A stretch of DNA of 64,000 nucleotides, taken from assembly GCA_037349315.1 (NCBI GenBank), contig JBAIAC010000054.1:3038001-3102000 (forward strand), written 5' to 3'. This stretch comes from Chelydra serpentina. Lineage: Eukaryota; Chordata; Testudines; Chelydridae. Positions 34,207-45,110 of this stretch are shown in pieces. The notes beneath the pieces were generated by a model. It made no database searches. It was given only the letters and a program-made list of their open reading frames with translations, and was not told the origin of the DNA. Each line of letters begins with the position of its first letter. Positions within the stretch are counted from its first letter, which is position 1. The translations under genes were made by a program, and so were the position numbers.

Positions 34207-34611
34207 CAGAGAATGCAGGGGAAGTGTTACACCACCGCTTCCTGAGTAGCGGCTCCTTCCGCCCCCTCATCTCAGAGCCTCCCTGCCTGCCTGGGGTGGG
34301 GGCAGGGCTAGGAGGAGTCAGGTCCCTGGGGCTGTTCCATGCTGGGAGCTGGCTCGTGGGGCCCCTGTCAAGGTGACAGGCTTTGGGGTTGCACTGGAGA
34401 GTAGGAAATGGGGCTGTGAGCACTGAGAGGCCCAAGCACTCTGCCTCCTTTGGCATTTTGTTCCTGCCTTGGAGCTCGTCTCCTCTGCTCTGTTTGTCTT
34501 TCGCCCCATCCCCCTTTGGCTCGAGCATGTGTCCCTGTCCTGTATGCTGTGCAGATGGGAGGGATGTGGAAGGCAGCCTTGCTACCGAGGATCTTTCTGT
34601 CTCACAAAGGA
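34207..34611. other. RGS3 intron, nothing recognised
   Basis: Opposed open frames of similar length overlap here; none shows a domain. Confidence 0.4.
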
Positions 34612-35195
34612 CTTAGCAGAAATCCAGGGGGCTCAGAGACAGGCGATGGGAATGACCAGGGACAGAGAGAAACTCCCAGACCACGAGAGATTGGGAAGAT
34701 TGGGGCTGTACCTTATAGAGGAGGCGAATACGATAACAGAACACAGACTAACCACGCACAGAGAAGGTATTTCAGTAGCCTCCGTTCAGCCTCTCTTATC
34801 ACACAGGAACAAGGGGGCGTTCAACACAATGGAAAGGCAGCAAATTCAGAACTCATAAAAGGAAATGCTTTTTCACACATTGTGTAATTAGACTGCGGAA
34901 CTCCCTGCCACATGAAAGTATTGAGAAAAAGAGCTTAGAAGGCTTCAAAATGAGACTGAGCATTTATACCGATAACGAGTTTCCAGAGTTACAGCAGTAA
35001 TAGCCAAGGGTTTGTCAGGGCTCTTGGGGGTCAGACAGAAGGAGGAACTGTCCCTGGGGACAGGTTATCCCACACCTGTTTCCCACACCTCCTCTGAAGT
35101 AGCTGGTGCTGGCCACTGCCAGAGAGAGGACACTGGGCTAGATGGACCTTGGGTTTCTGATGCAGTCGGGCAATTCCTGTGTCCTGATGTGAATT
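34612..35195 (+). mobile_element. CR1 LINE 3' end
   Basis: Contains cacacaggaacaagggggcg, ggaactccctgccacatgaa, tcctctgaagtagctggtgc and gggctagatggacctt, the terminal coding region and tail of the same CR1 subfamily as at 14473 and 51236. Ends with a degraded ttcctgtgtcctgatg tail. Frames are broken. Confidence 0.82.
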
Positions 35196-35810
35196 TAGGA
35201 GATTTCTTTCCCCAAAGCCCTAGGATGGAGAGCTGTTCAGTGATCAGCATGGAGGCCAGGGGTGAGTGGGTGTGTCTGTGTGTAATGGCAATTGCTTGTA
35301 CTAGCTCCAGAGGCCCATGTCTGCAGCCTGCCAGGAGGGCAGCCAGTTCTGAGTGACATCCCCTCTGATCCCAGTGCTGGCCAGGGGGACTGGCCCAACC
35401 CATGTACTGCACAGCCCCCAATGGAGCAGGGCCCGAAGCCGCCCCTTGCTTTGCTTTTGCCGCAGGTTGACCCTTGCCTGCACAGTGCATTGACCAGCCC
35501 CGCCAGGCTACAGCTGCGACAGAGAGCGAGACCTTTTCCAGGGAAGTGAGCCTGGAGAAAAAGCCCTAATTGTGCAGTAAGTGGTAAGCACCTCCGCTTT
35601 CCAGATCAGCGCCAGTTTGCCTGCTGCATTAGCCCTGATCCACCCGCAGCAGACATTGCTCCCAGCTGACAACCTGCCACCGCAGAACTTCAGTCTTTGC
35701 TCATTAAATGCAACCCCCCAGCTGAGTCCTCTGCCAGTGCCAGAGATCTTTGCTTGTGGAGGCCCAGATGCAGCCAAAGCCTGATTTTGGCCTTGTTTTT
35801 TCCCTTACAG
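35196..35810. other. RGS3 intron upstream of the micro-exon
   Basis: Nothing recognised apart from a pyrimidine tract before the acceptor at 35810. Confidence 0.45.
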
Positions 35811-35854
35811 ATACTTCCGAAGATCTGAAATTCTGCATCCTCTACCTTGCAGAG
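35811..35854 (+). CDS. RGS3: RGS3 internal coding micro-exon (44 bases)
   Basis: With the split base carried over from 17299 this exon encodes 15 residues, DTSEDLKFCILYLAE, the continuation of the RGS3 peptide (human has SSEDLKFC and YLAEK here). It ends in phase 0 at a GAG|gtgagt donor; the acceptor is ttcccttacag. The expected next peptide, starting KAECLF in human, was not found anywhere from 35855 to the end of the window, so the following intron is at least 28 kb. At 44 bases it is below usual exon size, but the phase fits perfectly with the exon upstream. Confidence 0.92.
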
Positions 35855-36799
35855 GTGAGTGTAGAGCTTTGGGAGTTAAACTCCACAGAACCGAAAATGT
35901 ACTGCACACTAAGCAATTCTTTGTAGTGGGGATAGAGAGCAGAGACTGGATCAAGCTCACTTCTCTTTGGAATTAGTTTGCCAGTTGTCGGGAAAGGAAA
36001 CACAAATGGCTGCAGCCATAAGAAGCTGTTAAGTGGAATCTGTGACTCAGGAGGCGGTGAAGCGTTGATGCCTGTACCCTTTCCTCCTCCTCCCCCCATC
36101 CAATCAGGGGGCAGCTCTTGCCCCACTGCTCTGACTTTTGATTGGTGCCTATGGGTTCTTTAGCCCACTGATGGATTTTTTTGCCAGTTTATTTCAATTT
36201 GACTTTGCAGGTGGTTTTCTGTTCTTGCCTTCAAAATCTCAGATTTTTAAACAATCAAATAGGAACAACCAAACCCAACACATAGTAAGTTCCTATTTAT
36301 CCAATGGTAACTGGGCATTGGGATAGACGGAAGTGCTGTTTTGAGCTGCATATAATCCCATCGAGTTTCTTTTACTGCTGAAATGGGATTAGGTCTCAGT
36401 GACTGCAGGTAACTGCTCAGAAAAGCTATACAAACACAAAGTCATTGATTAGCACACTAAGAGGCCCTACGAGGCTAATTGAGAAGTTATTAGCTGGTGA
36501 TTAACTAACATAAGGTTTCAGGGAGGGCCCACAGTGGATTCGGATAACTAAGATTTTTGGATAAAGGGCATTTGCATAACCGGACTTACACTGTAAAAGA
36601 CTGCTTTATATAAACAGATCTAAAAGAGCATACGGATGGGAAATGACTGAATGTCATACATGTTTATAATCCCTTGTATTTTAGCCAAGTTCCCTTTGTC
36701 AGAAATGAGCTGAGAGAGCTGCAGAACTTGTTCTTTGTGAAATGAACCTACCCAGTCACCAGATCTTGCGCCTGCTTTTTATTTTTAATTTTTTGCAAG
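35855..36799. other. RGS3 intron, nothing recognised
   Basis: AT-rich in the second half. No continuation exon of RGS3 and no named repeat. Confidence 0.45.
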
Positions 36800-37003
36800 T
36801 ATAATATATAATAAATGGAGATATGCCTATCTCATAGAACTGGAAGGCCCTTGAAAGGTCATCGAGTCCAGTCTCCTGCCTTCACTAACAGGACCAAGTA
36901 CTGACAGATTTTTGCCCCAGATCCCTAAATGGCCCCCTCAAGGATTGAACTTACAACCCTGGGTTTAGCAGGCCAATGCTCAGACCACTGAGCTATCCCC
37001 TCC
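36800..37003 (-). mobile_element. tRNA-derived turtle SINE (Cry/tortoise type), antisense
   Basis: On the minus strand the head reads ggataGCTCAGTGGTctga (A box), then ggcctgctaaaccc and GTTGTAAGTTCAATCC (B box), typical of a tRNA-derived Pol III promoter. The body gggccatttagggatctggg follows, and the tail cttccagttctatgag resembles the CR1 3' end, as known for turtle SINEs mobilised by CR1. A second copy lies at 56394-56593. Confidence 0.85.
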
Positions 37004-37019
37004 TTCTCTAAGTAGCTCC

Positions 37020-37258
37020 ATGTTGTTCCTGATTTCAGGGCCTGGTATTCAGAGGGCAGGAGTTTGGGTCTAGAACGAGCTGTGTGGCCATGGCGCAGTT
37101 ACTTCCCCTCTCTCTTTGCCCTCCCACTCTTTGCTTGTCTTGGCTATGTCGATGATAAGATCTGTGGGGCAGGAACTCTCTCTCCCTGCTACGTACAGCA
37201 CTTGGCACAACAGGGCCCCAACCTCTTGGCACTACTGTAATACAACTAAAGAATAATA
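37020..37258 (+). mobile_element. MIR-like core SINE
   Basis: Core sequence around gcagttacttcccctctct and the tail gggcaggaactctctctccc, gtacagcacttggcacaac, gggccccaacc and cactactgtaatacaa match amniote MIR-type SINEs. The tRNA head is poorly preserved. Confidence 0.6.
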
Positions 37259-37345
37259 ATTTTCTGACCCTAAAATGTAGCATTTTGCCCAATTGTCCGT
37301 TTCCCCTTGGAGCAGAGAGCATGTCAGTGGGACAGCGCAACCCTT

Positions 37346-37870
37346 GTCCAAGGCTATGGCTACACTACCGCTTAAGTCGACATCAATTATGTCTCTCCAA
37401 GGTGTGAATTAGCCACCCCACAAGCGACAGAATTTATGCCGACTTAGCACCGTGCACATCGGCGCATATGTTGTCGGTGGGAGAGCTTCTCCAGCCGACT
37501 TAGCTACCGCAGCTTGCAGGGAGCTGGAGGAATGAAGTCGAGGGGAGAGCTCTCTCCTGTTGGCTTAGAGTAGTTACACAGATCTTACAGTGGCATACCG
37601 GCATCCATGCCAGGACCAGCAGAAACTCCCTAAAAGTGTGTGTGTGTGTGTGGGGGGGGGGGCACCAGTGCCTGAACCACGGCCACGCCCTCACGCCACC
37701 CTTTCTCCCCGAGGCCCTGCCCTCCACTCACTCCTCTCCACCCCCCCTCCCGCATTGCTTGCCCTTACAGCTGGTAAAAAGTGGGAGGGCACAGCCCCCT
37801 GTGCCCCCCTGTTCCGGCGCCCCTGATTGGTGCGGCTGTGCCACTGTAAGCTCCGTTTCGGATTCCAACA
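37346..37870. mobile_element. MITE remnant with TCGACTTAAG-type end
   Basis: The left end ctatggctacactaccgc followed by ttaagtcgac is a familiar turtle MITE start. The interior has repeated gccgacttagc palindromic pieces; near 37835-37855 ggctgtgccactgtaagctc resembles an inner right part. A short (GT)n and G-run at 37637-37663 and a GC-rich stretch interrupt it. Right end not resolved. Confidence 0.45.
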
Positions 37871-38880
37871 TACCATTCTTGGAGGCTTAGATCCGATAAA
37901 CAGAAACATTTTGCAGGAGTTTTTTTGTGCAGAGTTGGCTTGTTATTGCCAAGCGGTAGTGAAATGCCAGGCTCTGTCCTTGGGCTGGGTTTGACTCTGT
38001 CCCACAGCTCTGCTCCCTGGTCAACCATCAAAAGCCAGAAACATTCACTTCTTGCTCTTCCCCAGCATTCATTTCTGCCGCCCTGCTGCTGAGGACTGTA
38101 GCTCTGGAGCCTGGGCAGGGTTTAGGCCAGTGATACAGGATTTAGGAAGCCCTTCTTCTCCTTGTCTCCGCTTCTCTAAGTTATGTCTAGCCTAAGCCTT
38201 CCAATTTCCACTGTTCACCTTAGTCTGAAAGCCAAGGGAATGCTTTCGGCCGTGTACTGTGGCTCGTCAGCCAGCAGGGGGTGCCCATGCTTTGATCAGT
38301 GAAAGCTTCTATACGCAAAGATGACATCTCATCTCTGCTGAAAAGCCGTGGCCTTTCTCAGACTTGGGGGATCACTGCCATCCCAGCCAGCATCTCGTTA
38401 ATCTTTCCCTTCCACCAGTGCCACCCTCTCTCTCTACCCAGTCGCCCACTCCTGCTGGAAAGAGCACAGAGCCTTCGTGCCTGGTTCTGGCAGGTGCAGA
38501 ACAAGGGTAGACTCCCTGCCCTACACAGTGCGAGAACTGGTTGAGGGTGTCCAAGGGACCTGTACAAATTGCACTCTTGCCTGAAAATGCTGGGCCTGCC
38601 CTGTTTCAGTGAGGGCTGGAGCTGGCAGAGGGAAAGGGAAATGTTCTCTCTCTGTTTTTTTTCAGTCTGTTTCCTTTGTGTGTTTCCCACCCGCTGTATA
38701 TATAGCCAGCGTCACTCCCTGTCCAGTCAGGCAGCTTTGCTGCTTTGGGGGAGCCCTTCATGCAGCACCGGGGGGGGGGCGGGGGGGGAGAGGAAAGGAT
38801 TTAAAAAATAAGACAATGTGATAGTGAATACACAAGAAAGGCTGGGGGCTCAGGGAGGGCAGGTGAGAGGAGACAGGTAA
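37871..38880. other. RGS3 intron, nothing recognised
   Basis: Contains a G-rich run at about 38770-38790. No exon or repeat named. Confidence 0.4.
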
Positions 38881-39580
38881 TGATGAAGCATCTTCCTTCC
38901 ACAAAGCTCAATGAGACGTGTCATTCCAACTGTACAGAGGAGAAACTGAGGCACAGAGAGGGGAAATGGCTCGCCTAACATCATACCTAGGGACTACCAA
39001 ATTCACAGTCCATTTTGGTAAATTTCACAGTCCCAGCATTTAAAAAATCTTGAATTTCATGGTTTTAGATATTTAAATCTTAACTTTCATGGTGTAACAA
39101 AGCATGAATATGTATTTAAAACCAGCAAAATATAAACCCGTAAAGCCCTTAACTCAGCATCTCTCAAGCTGGGGGTCCTGACCCAAGAAGGGGTTGCAAG
39201 GCTATTGTAGGGAGGGGAGTCTCAGTATTGTCACCCTTACGTTTCGCTGCTTTCAGAGCTCGGCAGTCGGAGAGCAGCTGTCTGGGCACCCAGCTCTGAA
39301 GGCAGCACTGCCACGAGCCACAGCGCAGAAGTCACCCCGCCCCCCATAATAGCCTTGCAGTCTTTGGGTCAGGACCCGCAGTTTGAGAAATACTGTGGAC
39401 TTTTGTATACTTTTACCGGCCTATAGTTTAGTATCGGGTAAAAGTACACAAAAGACCAGATTCCACGGTCTGGGACGCGTTTTTCACGGCCGTGAATTTG
39501 GTAGGGCCCTAGTCATATCTCTGAGTCAGTGGCAGAGACAGGAATAGAGCTTGTGAATCTTGACTCACTCATCTTCTCCC
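38881..39580 (-). mobile_element. MIR-like SINE, antisense, split by a hAT-type element
   Basis: 38881-38980 (gagaaactgaggcacagag, ggggaaatggctcgcc) and 39521-39580 (ctgagtcagtggcagagac) form one antisense MIR. Joining them across the insertion restores the usual gtcat..gagtcagtggcagag order, independent support for the borders of the inserted element. Confidence 0.7.
38989..39512. mobile_element. Non-autonomous hAT-type element nested in MIR, 524 bp
   Basis: The ends are agggactaccaaattcac and, inverted, gtgaatttggtagggccct. Flanking 8-mers tcatacct (38981-38988) and tcatatct (39513-39520) differ at one base. The interior folds: 39162-39212 pairs with 39342-39388 around gggtcctgaccc, and 39400-39417 pairs with 39437-39454 around cttttacc. 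Non-coding. One or two bases of border ambiguity remain. Confidence 0.82.
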
Positions 39581-39682
39581 AGTCGACATGCTGTCTCACT
39601 GCCATGCCCAGGAGGTTACTGTCCTGGGAGCTAAGGAGAATAATGCAGCTGTTGCCAGTGCTAGACTAAGGGATGAAGGAGA

Positions 39683-39900
39683 GTTGGTGGGTAAAGTACA
39701 GACCTGGAAGACAGCTGGGTTCCAGGCTTAGCTCTGCCACTGACTTACTTGGTGACCTTGAGCGAGCCACTTAAACTCACTGTGCATTGGTGGGGCCATC
39801 TGCAGTGGATGAGGGTTCTGGGACTGAATTCATTGTCTGCTGAGTACTTGGAGATCTGTAGATATACAGTGCTATCGACATGCAAAGTGCTGCTGTTAGC
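39683..39900 (+). mobile_element. MIR-like core SINE, sense
   Basis: The tRNA-like head tggtgggtaaagtacagacc and gctgggttccaggct is followed by the core tgccactgacttacttgg, tgaccttgagcgagccactt and an L2-like tail with acatgcaaagtgctgct. Order and spacing fit MIR. Confidence 0.75.
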
Positions 39901-40099
39901 CGGAAGGAAGGCGTATGAGAGTACTAGTGGTCAAATTGTGGTGGGGTGGGCTCATTCCAGCTTTCCCCGCAAAACCAGCTGTGCCCACTTGAGGTGGCAG
40001 AAGGAGGCTGTGACTCACATTAGGTTATGAGATCATCACAATCAGCTCCTCCGTCTTCCTTCATGCACTGATCAGCACTGAAATATCAGCCCAGCTTTG
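39901..40099. other. RGS3 intron, nothing recognised
   Basis: Short gap between a MIR and a CR1 copy. Confidence 0.4.
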
Positions 40100-40474
40100 A
40101 TACATGACAAGGTACTGGAACAAATTCTTAACTGGTTTGTAAGCACTCAGAGGACAACAGGGTTATGAGGAATAGACAAGATGGATTTTTTAAGGAAAAA
40201 TCATGCCAAACCAACCTGATTACCTCCTTTGTCGGGGATACTGGCCTAGTGGATTGGGGGAGGCAGTAGACGTGATATATTTTGATTTTAGGAAGGTTTT
40301 TGACACAGGCCCACATGACAGTCTCCTAAGCAAACTGGGGAAATGCGATCTAGATGAAATTACTACAAGGTGGGTGCACAACTGATTGAAAGACCATACT
40401 CAGAGTAGTGATCAATAGCTTGCTGCCAAACAGGAAGACGTATCTAGTGGGGTCCCGGAGGGGTCAGTCCTGGC

Positions 40475-40906
40475 CAGGGGTGAAAGTAACTTACAGGAAT
40501 TACCGGTACGCCGGAGTCCTGGGTGGGGGCGTGGCCTCAACCGGAAGAGGAGATTTAAAGGCCTGGGGCTCTGGCTGGGAGCCCCGAGGCCTTTAAATCA
40601 CCCCAGAGCTACCAGCTGCAGAGGCGGCTGGGAGCCCCGGGGCAAATTAAAGGGCCTGGGCCTCCGGCCACTGCAGAGCTCCGGGCATTTTAAATCCCCA
40701 CCAGAGCCCAGCTTCCAGAGCTCCGGGGCTCTGGGGGGCTCTGGAAGCCAGGCTGTGGCGAGGATTTAAAGGGCCCGGGGCTCCCCGCAGCGTCTGGAGC
40801 CCCGGGCCCTTTAAATCACCGCCGGGGAAGCTGGTACGGTCCAGCACAGCGTACTGGCTCTTGCCGGTACGCCGTACCGAACCGTACCGGCTTACTTTCA
40901 CCTCTG
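40475..40906. mobile_element. Non-autonomous hAT-type element, 432 bp, inside CR1
   Basis: The ends are caggggtgaaagtaac and, inverted, cttactttcacctctg. Flanking 8-mers gtcctggc (40467-40474) and gtcctggg (40907-40914) are the duplicated CR1 target. It is GC-rich with hairpins 40552-40571/40579-40599 and 40763-40784/40796-40817 built on tttaaaggcc-type arms, and with repeated cggtacgccg near both ends. Non-coding. Confidence 0.88.
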
Positions 40907-40992
40907 GTCCTGGGTCCAGCACTGTTCAATATTTTCATTAATGACTTGGACAATGGAGTAAAGAGAAGGTGTATAAAATTTGTGGATGACAC

Positions 40993-42508
40993 TGTCATAG
41001 TTTTGGGGTAACTGCACCTGTATTCCTCTTCTGTGATCTCTCAAGGGCATCCATTTAAAGGTGTACCGCTCCCAGCTGTCACCCACATCTCTCGCCTTCC
41101 AGACCAGGGTTTTAAGGCTGCACATGAATTACACTATGATATCCCCAGCAAGCCAGTCTGCCTAGCCTTTGCTTTCTCTCTGAGAACTATGACTAGTGTA
41201 TTGCCACCAGTCACAAGTGACTACACAAGTGACTACTCCTTCTGAGCAAGCACCTTTATTCTTAAGGTAAAAGCGTCACAAAGAAAACATATTAAGACAA
41301 TAAAGGTTCCTATATGCAGGATAAAAGTTCACCATAGGTCAGCCCTCAGTCTCATGAGCCCCTGGTAGGTTCAGTCTTTCCAACCCTTCCACGAGAATTG
41401 GGGCACCCTTTGGACAGGAGGGCCTGGCTGTTTACTGGATCAGAACAAAGAGCATGAGTCAGTTTGAACTCTGGCTATTTATCCAATAGTCCTTTCTTTG
41501 TCTGTTGGACTCTGGAAAGCCAGTTTGAACCAGTATGCACGAGGCTCCCCAGGAGGTGGTACTTGTCTGGTGGGTTCCAACCGGGTTGATTTGCCTTAAT
41601 CCCCACCCACTGTTCGTAGTTCTTGGAGGAGCTGTGTAGCCCTGTGTGACGGCATGGGGGAGTTTCCTGTTTTCCTTGTTGCCTATGGGGGTTTTCTTGG
41701 TTCCTAGGGTTACATTCAAAGGGAGTGGGACTCAGTTTCCCTGGGTGTTACGGGTTTAACGAGGTGATGGGAGAGGGAGTTTGTTGTTACAGGGGACTGG
41801 CGAGGGAACTGGGGACCCAGTTCTGGCCAGTGGGAGAACAATAGGCTGCGAAGAGAGGAGCCCGGGGGCCTAATCAACCGGTTCCAGCCACAGGGGGCCA
41901 GAGACAGAGAAGAGGCCCAAACAACCCTGTTTGCAGGGCTGTTTACCTGGAGAGAAGACAATGGACAGAGGCGGGGCTTGGGGCCAGTGATATCCACCGC
42001 CCAGTTGGGAATCAGGGGGGCTCTGGGCTGGAGAGAGGAAGCAGGCAGAGCCCACCGGGATAGAGGAGAGAGCTGGATGTGCTGGGCTGGGGGGAGGCCA
42101 TGCCTGAGGGCCCTGAGAGTTCCTGTACTGTGTTCAACGCTGAATAATCCCTCCTGTTTTACGCTGGCTGAGAGTCACTCTGGTCTAGAGAACAGGGTTG
42201 CATCATCCCCTTCGGGGGCGGAAGCCCGGGGGTCCAGAGTGCGTGGACTCCCTGAAGGGGCCCACGGCAGAGGCAGGCGTGCTAAGGCTCAGAGAGGTGC
42301 GGCTCCAGGAGGTGGAGGGGCTGGACCCAGAAAGAGAGTGGACCCCCGTGAAAGGGGCACCCCCACACGGACCGCATGGGGCCAAGAGAGGGCACAACCT
42401 GTGAGTCCGTGACACCCTGCCCCATGGAGTAGGACACAATCATACAGGAACCATTCATCTAAAGCAGTGGACCCCAAAGATATTACAGGCATTGCCCTAT
42501 CCGTCCCA
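40993..42508 (-). mobile_element. Solo LTR A inside CR1, itself interrupted
   Basis: The plus strand begins tgtcatagttttgggg and ends ccgtccca, giving TG..CA ends, and is flanked by gacac (40988-40992) and gacgc (42509-42513), a 5-bp CR1 target duplication with one change. An AATAAA signal is on the minus strand (tttatt at about 41254), so the LTR is antisense. Its length without the inner insertion is about 741 bp. No gag or pol is present; recombination between LTRs would explain the solo state. Confidence 0.75.
41645..42414 (+). mobile_element. Solo LTR B nested in LTR A, 770 bp
   Basis: It begins tgtgacggcatgggg and ends gtgagtccgtgaca, with identical 5-bp flanks ccctg at 41640-41644 and 42415-42419. 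It shares termini and the internal gctggctgagagtca block with the solo LTR at 61293-61727, so both belong to related LTR families read on the plus strand. A 144-codon open frame across 41978-42412 has no retroviral motif. Confidence 0.85.
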
Positions 42509-43337
42509 GACGCCAAGTTGGGAGGGTTGCTGCCCTTTGGAGGACAGAATTAGAATCAAAACGGCCTTGATAAATTGAATAATTGGTCTGAAATGAACAA
42601 GGTGAAATTCAATGAAGACAAGTCCAAAGTACTACACTTAGGAAGGAAAAACCAAAGCTTAGCTACAAAATGGGGACTAACTGGCTAGGGGTCATAATGC
42701 TGGGAAGGATCTGGGGGTTATAGTGGATCACAAAGTGAGTATGAGCCAATAATGCAATGCAGTTCTAGGGTGTATTAACGGAAGTGTCGTATGTAAAACA
42801 TGGGAGGTAACTGTCTTGCTCTACTCAGCACTGGTGAGGCCCTAGCTGGAGTATTGTGTGCAGTTGTGAGCGCAACACTTTAGGAAAAATGTTGACAAAT
42901 TGGAGAGAGTCCAGAGGAGAGCAACAAAAATGATAAAAGGTTTAGGAAACCTGACCTGTGAGCAAAGGTTAACAAACTGGGTGTGTTTAGTCTTGAGAAA
43001 TGAACACTGAGGGGGGACCCGATAACAGTCTTCAAATGCGCTAATGGCTGTTATAAAGATCACAGTGTCCCCAAGGCAGGACAAGAAGTAATGGGCTTAA
43101 TCTGCAGCAAGGGAGATTTAGGTGAAATATTAAGGAGAAAGTTCTAACTCTCAGGGTAGTTAAGCAGTGGAACTGGTTCCCAAGGGAGGTTGTGGAATCC
43201 TTGTCACTGCGGGGGTTTCAGACAAACATCTGTGCCGGATGGTCTAGGCTTACTTGGCCCTGCCCCAGTGCGGGAGCGTGGTGGGAAATGGACTAGAGAA
43301 CTTCTCAAGGTCCCTTCCAGCCCTACCGTTCTGTGGT

Positions 43338-43606
43338 TAGTGCCAATGGTATTTTAGTTATCATATTTGGGCTTCAGAGTACCTGCCCCCCAGGACAGGT
43401 AAGGGCAGCGCTTACCTCTGTGAGTGATTGTTTCAACCTGACCACAGAGTCAGGCAGGCATCACTCCATTCATTGGTTATACTAGGTCACATTTTCCAGA
43501 TTATCTTCAGAATTGTGTGGGCTAGAGACTCGGTCTGTTTGAAATGAAAGCTGAGGTTCTGGAGCGCCAGTTGGCAGCCTTAAAAAAAGGAAGTCCCAGG
43601 TGGCCA
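43338..43606. other. RGS3 intron, nothing recognised
   Basis: Short stretch between the CR1 tail and the minisatellite. Confidence 0.4.
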
Positions 43607-44021
43607 TGCCTCCCAGAGCCGGCCATGTGTGCCCCTCAGAAGGGGGTCCAGGTGTCCGTGCCTCCCAGAGCCAGCCGTGTGTGCCCCTCAGAAGGGCCGT
43701 CTGGGTGTCTGTGCCTCCCAGAGCCAGTCGTGTGTGCCCCTCAGAAGGGCCGTCTGGGTGTCCGTGCCTCCCAGAGCCAGTCGTGTGTGCCCCTCAGAAG
43801 GGCCGTCTGGGTGTCCGTGCCTCCCAGAGCCAGCCGTGGATGCCCCTCAGAAGGGGGTCCAGGTGTCCGTGCCTCCCAGAGCCAGCCGTGTGTGCCCCTC
43901 AGAAGGGCCATCTGGGTGTCCGTGCCTCCCAGAGCCAGCCGTGTGTGCCCCTCAGAAGGGGGTCCAGGTGTCCGTGCCTCCCAGAGCCAGCCGTGTGTGC
44001 CCCTCAGAAGGGCTGTCCGGG
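43607..44021. repeat. Minisatellite, 52/53-bp unit, eight copies
   Basis: Units begin tgcctcccagagcc and end ggtgtccg, with starts at 43607, 43659 and 43712 and so on. Two unit types alternate: one with agggggtccagg (52 bases) and one with agggccgtctggg (53 bases). All three plus-strand frames are open across the array because the unit lacks stops, producing Pro/Ser/Cys-rich open frames that are not genes. The last unit is cut where the antisense CR1 tail starts. Confidence 0.95.
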
Positions 44022-45110
44022 TCATAGAATCATAGAATCATAGAATCTCAGGGTTGGAAGGGACCTCAGGAGGTCATCAAAGCAGGACCAACCCCAACTA
44101 GATCATCCCAGCCAGGGCTTTGTCAAGCCTGACCTTAAAAACCTCTAAGGAAGGAGATTCCACCACCTCCCTAGGTAACCCATTCCAGTGCTTCACCACC
44201 CTACTAGTAAGTTTTTCCTAATATCCAACCTAAACCTCCCCCTCTGCAACTTGAGACCATTACTCCTTGTTCTGTCATCTTCTACCACTGAGAACAGTCT
44301 AGATCCATCCTCTTTGGAACCCCCTTTTAGGTAGTTGAAAGCAGCTATCAAATCCCCCCTCACTCTTCTCTTCTGCAGGCTAAACAATCCCAGTTCCCTC
44401 AGCCTCTCCTCATAAGTCATGTGCTCCAGCCCCCTAATCATTTTTGTTGCCCTCCGTTGGACTCTTTCCAATTTATCCACATCCTTCTTGTAGTGTGGGG
44501 CCCAAAACTGGACACAGTACTCCAAATGAGGCCTCACCAGTGCCGAATAGAGGGGAATAATCACGTCCCTCGATCTGCTGGAAATGCCCCTACTTATACA
44601 GCAATGCCGTTAGCCTTCTTGGCAACAAGGGCACACTGTTGACTCATATTCAGCTTTTCGTCCACTGTAACCCCTAGGTCCTTTTCTGCAGAACTGCTGC
44701 CCAGCCATTCGGTCCCTAGTCTGTAGCAGTGCATGGGATTCTTCTGTCCTAAGTGCAGGACTCTGCACTTGTCCTTGTTGAACCTCATCAGATTTCTTTT
44801 GGCCCAATCCTCTAATTTGTCTAGGTCCCTCTGTATCCTATCCCTACCCTCCAGCGTATCAACCACTCCTCCCAGTTTAGTGTCATCTGCAAACTTGCTA
44901 AGGGTGCAGTCCACACCATCGTCCAGATCGTTAATGAAGATATTGAACAAAACCGGCCCCAGCACCGACCCTTGGGGCACTCCACTTGATACCGGCTGCC
45001 AACTAGACATGGAGCCATTGATCACTACCCGTTGAGCACGACCATCCAGCCAGTTTTCTATCCACCGTACCGTCCATTCATCCAGCCCATACTTCAGGGT
45101 CGTCCTGATG
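44022..45110 (-). mobile_element. CR1 LINE, antisense, 5'-truncated
   Basis: On the minus strand it starts inside the reverse transcriptase at [18 protein letters not shown], continues through [29 protein letters not shown], and [17 protein letters not shown], and ends with a tail of gattctatg units (plus strand catagaatcatagaatcat at the left edge). A frame break near 44590 separates the two coding parts (45133-44594 and 44564-44193). It is closely similar to the copy at 32372-33297, so it is a recent subfamily. It is the only CR1 in the window on the strand opposite to RGS3. Confidence 0.93.

Larger units (their letters stand above)
40100..43337 (+). mobile_element. CR1 LINE carrying a hAT element and nested LTRs
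   Basis: CR1 sequence occurs in three pieces: 40100-40474 (ACANQPDYL-type entry, YFDFRKVFDTGPHDSLL), 40907-40992 ([19 protein letters not shown], then a DD box read as FVDDT) and 42509-43337 (AKLGGL, NKVKFNEDKSKVLHLG-like, RALVRP and [17 protein letters not shown] blocks, tail). Each join is seamless when the inserts and one target duplication are removed. Frames are degraded by many substitutions. The tail ends near ccctaccgttctgtgg. It is an old copy that served as a landing site for three later insertions. Confidence 0.87.

Noticed and set aside
43544..44043. Three overlapping Cys/Pro/Ser-rich open frames that look like a repeat protein
   Set aside because: All three frames of the 52/53-bp array are open; the unit length is not a multiple of three, so no frame encodes a constant repeat.
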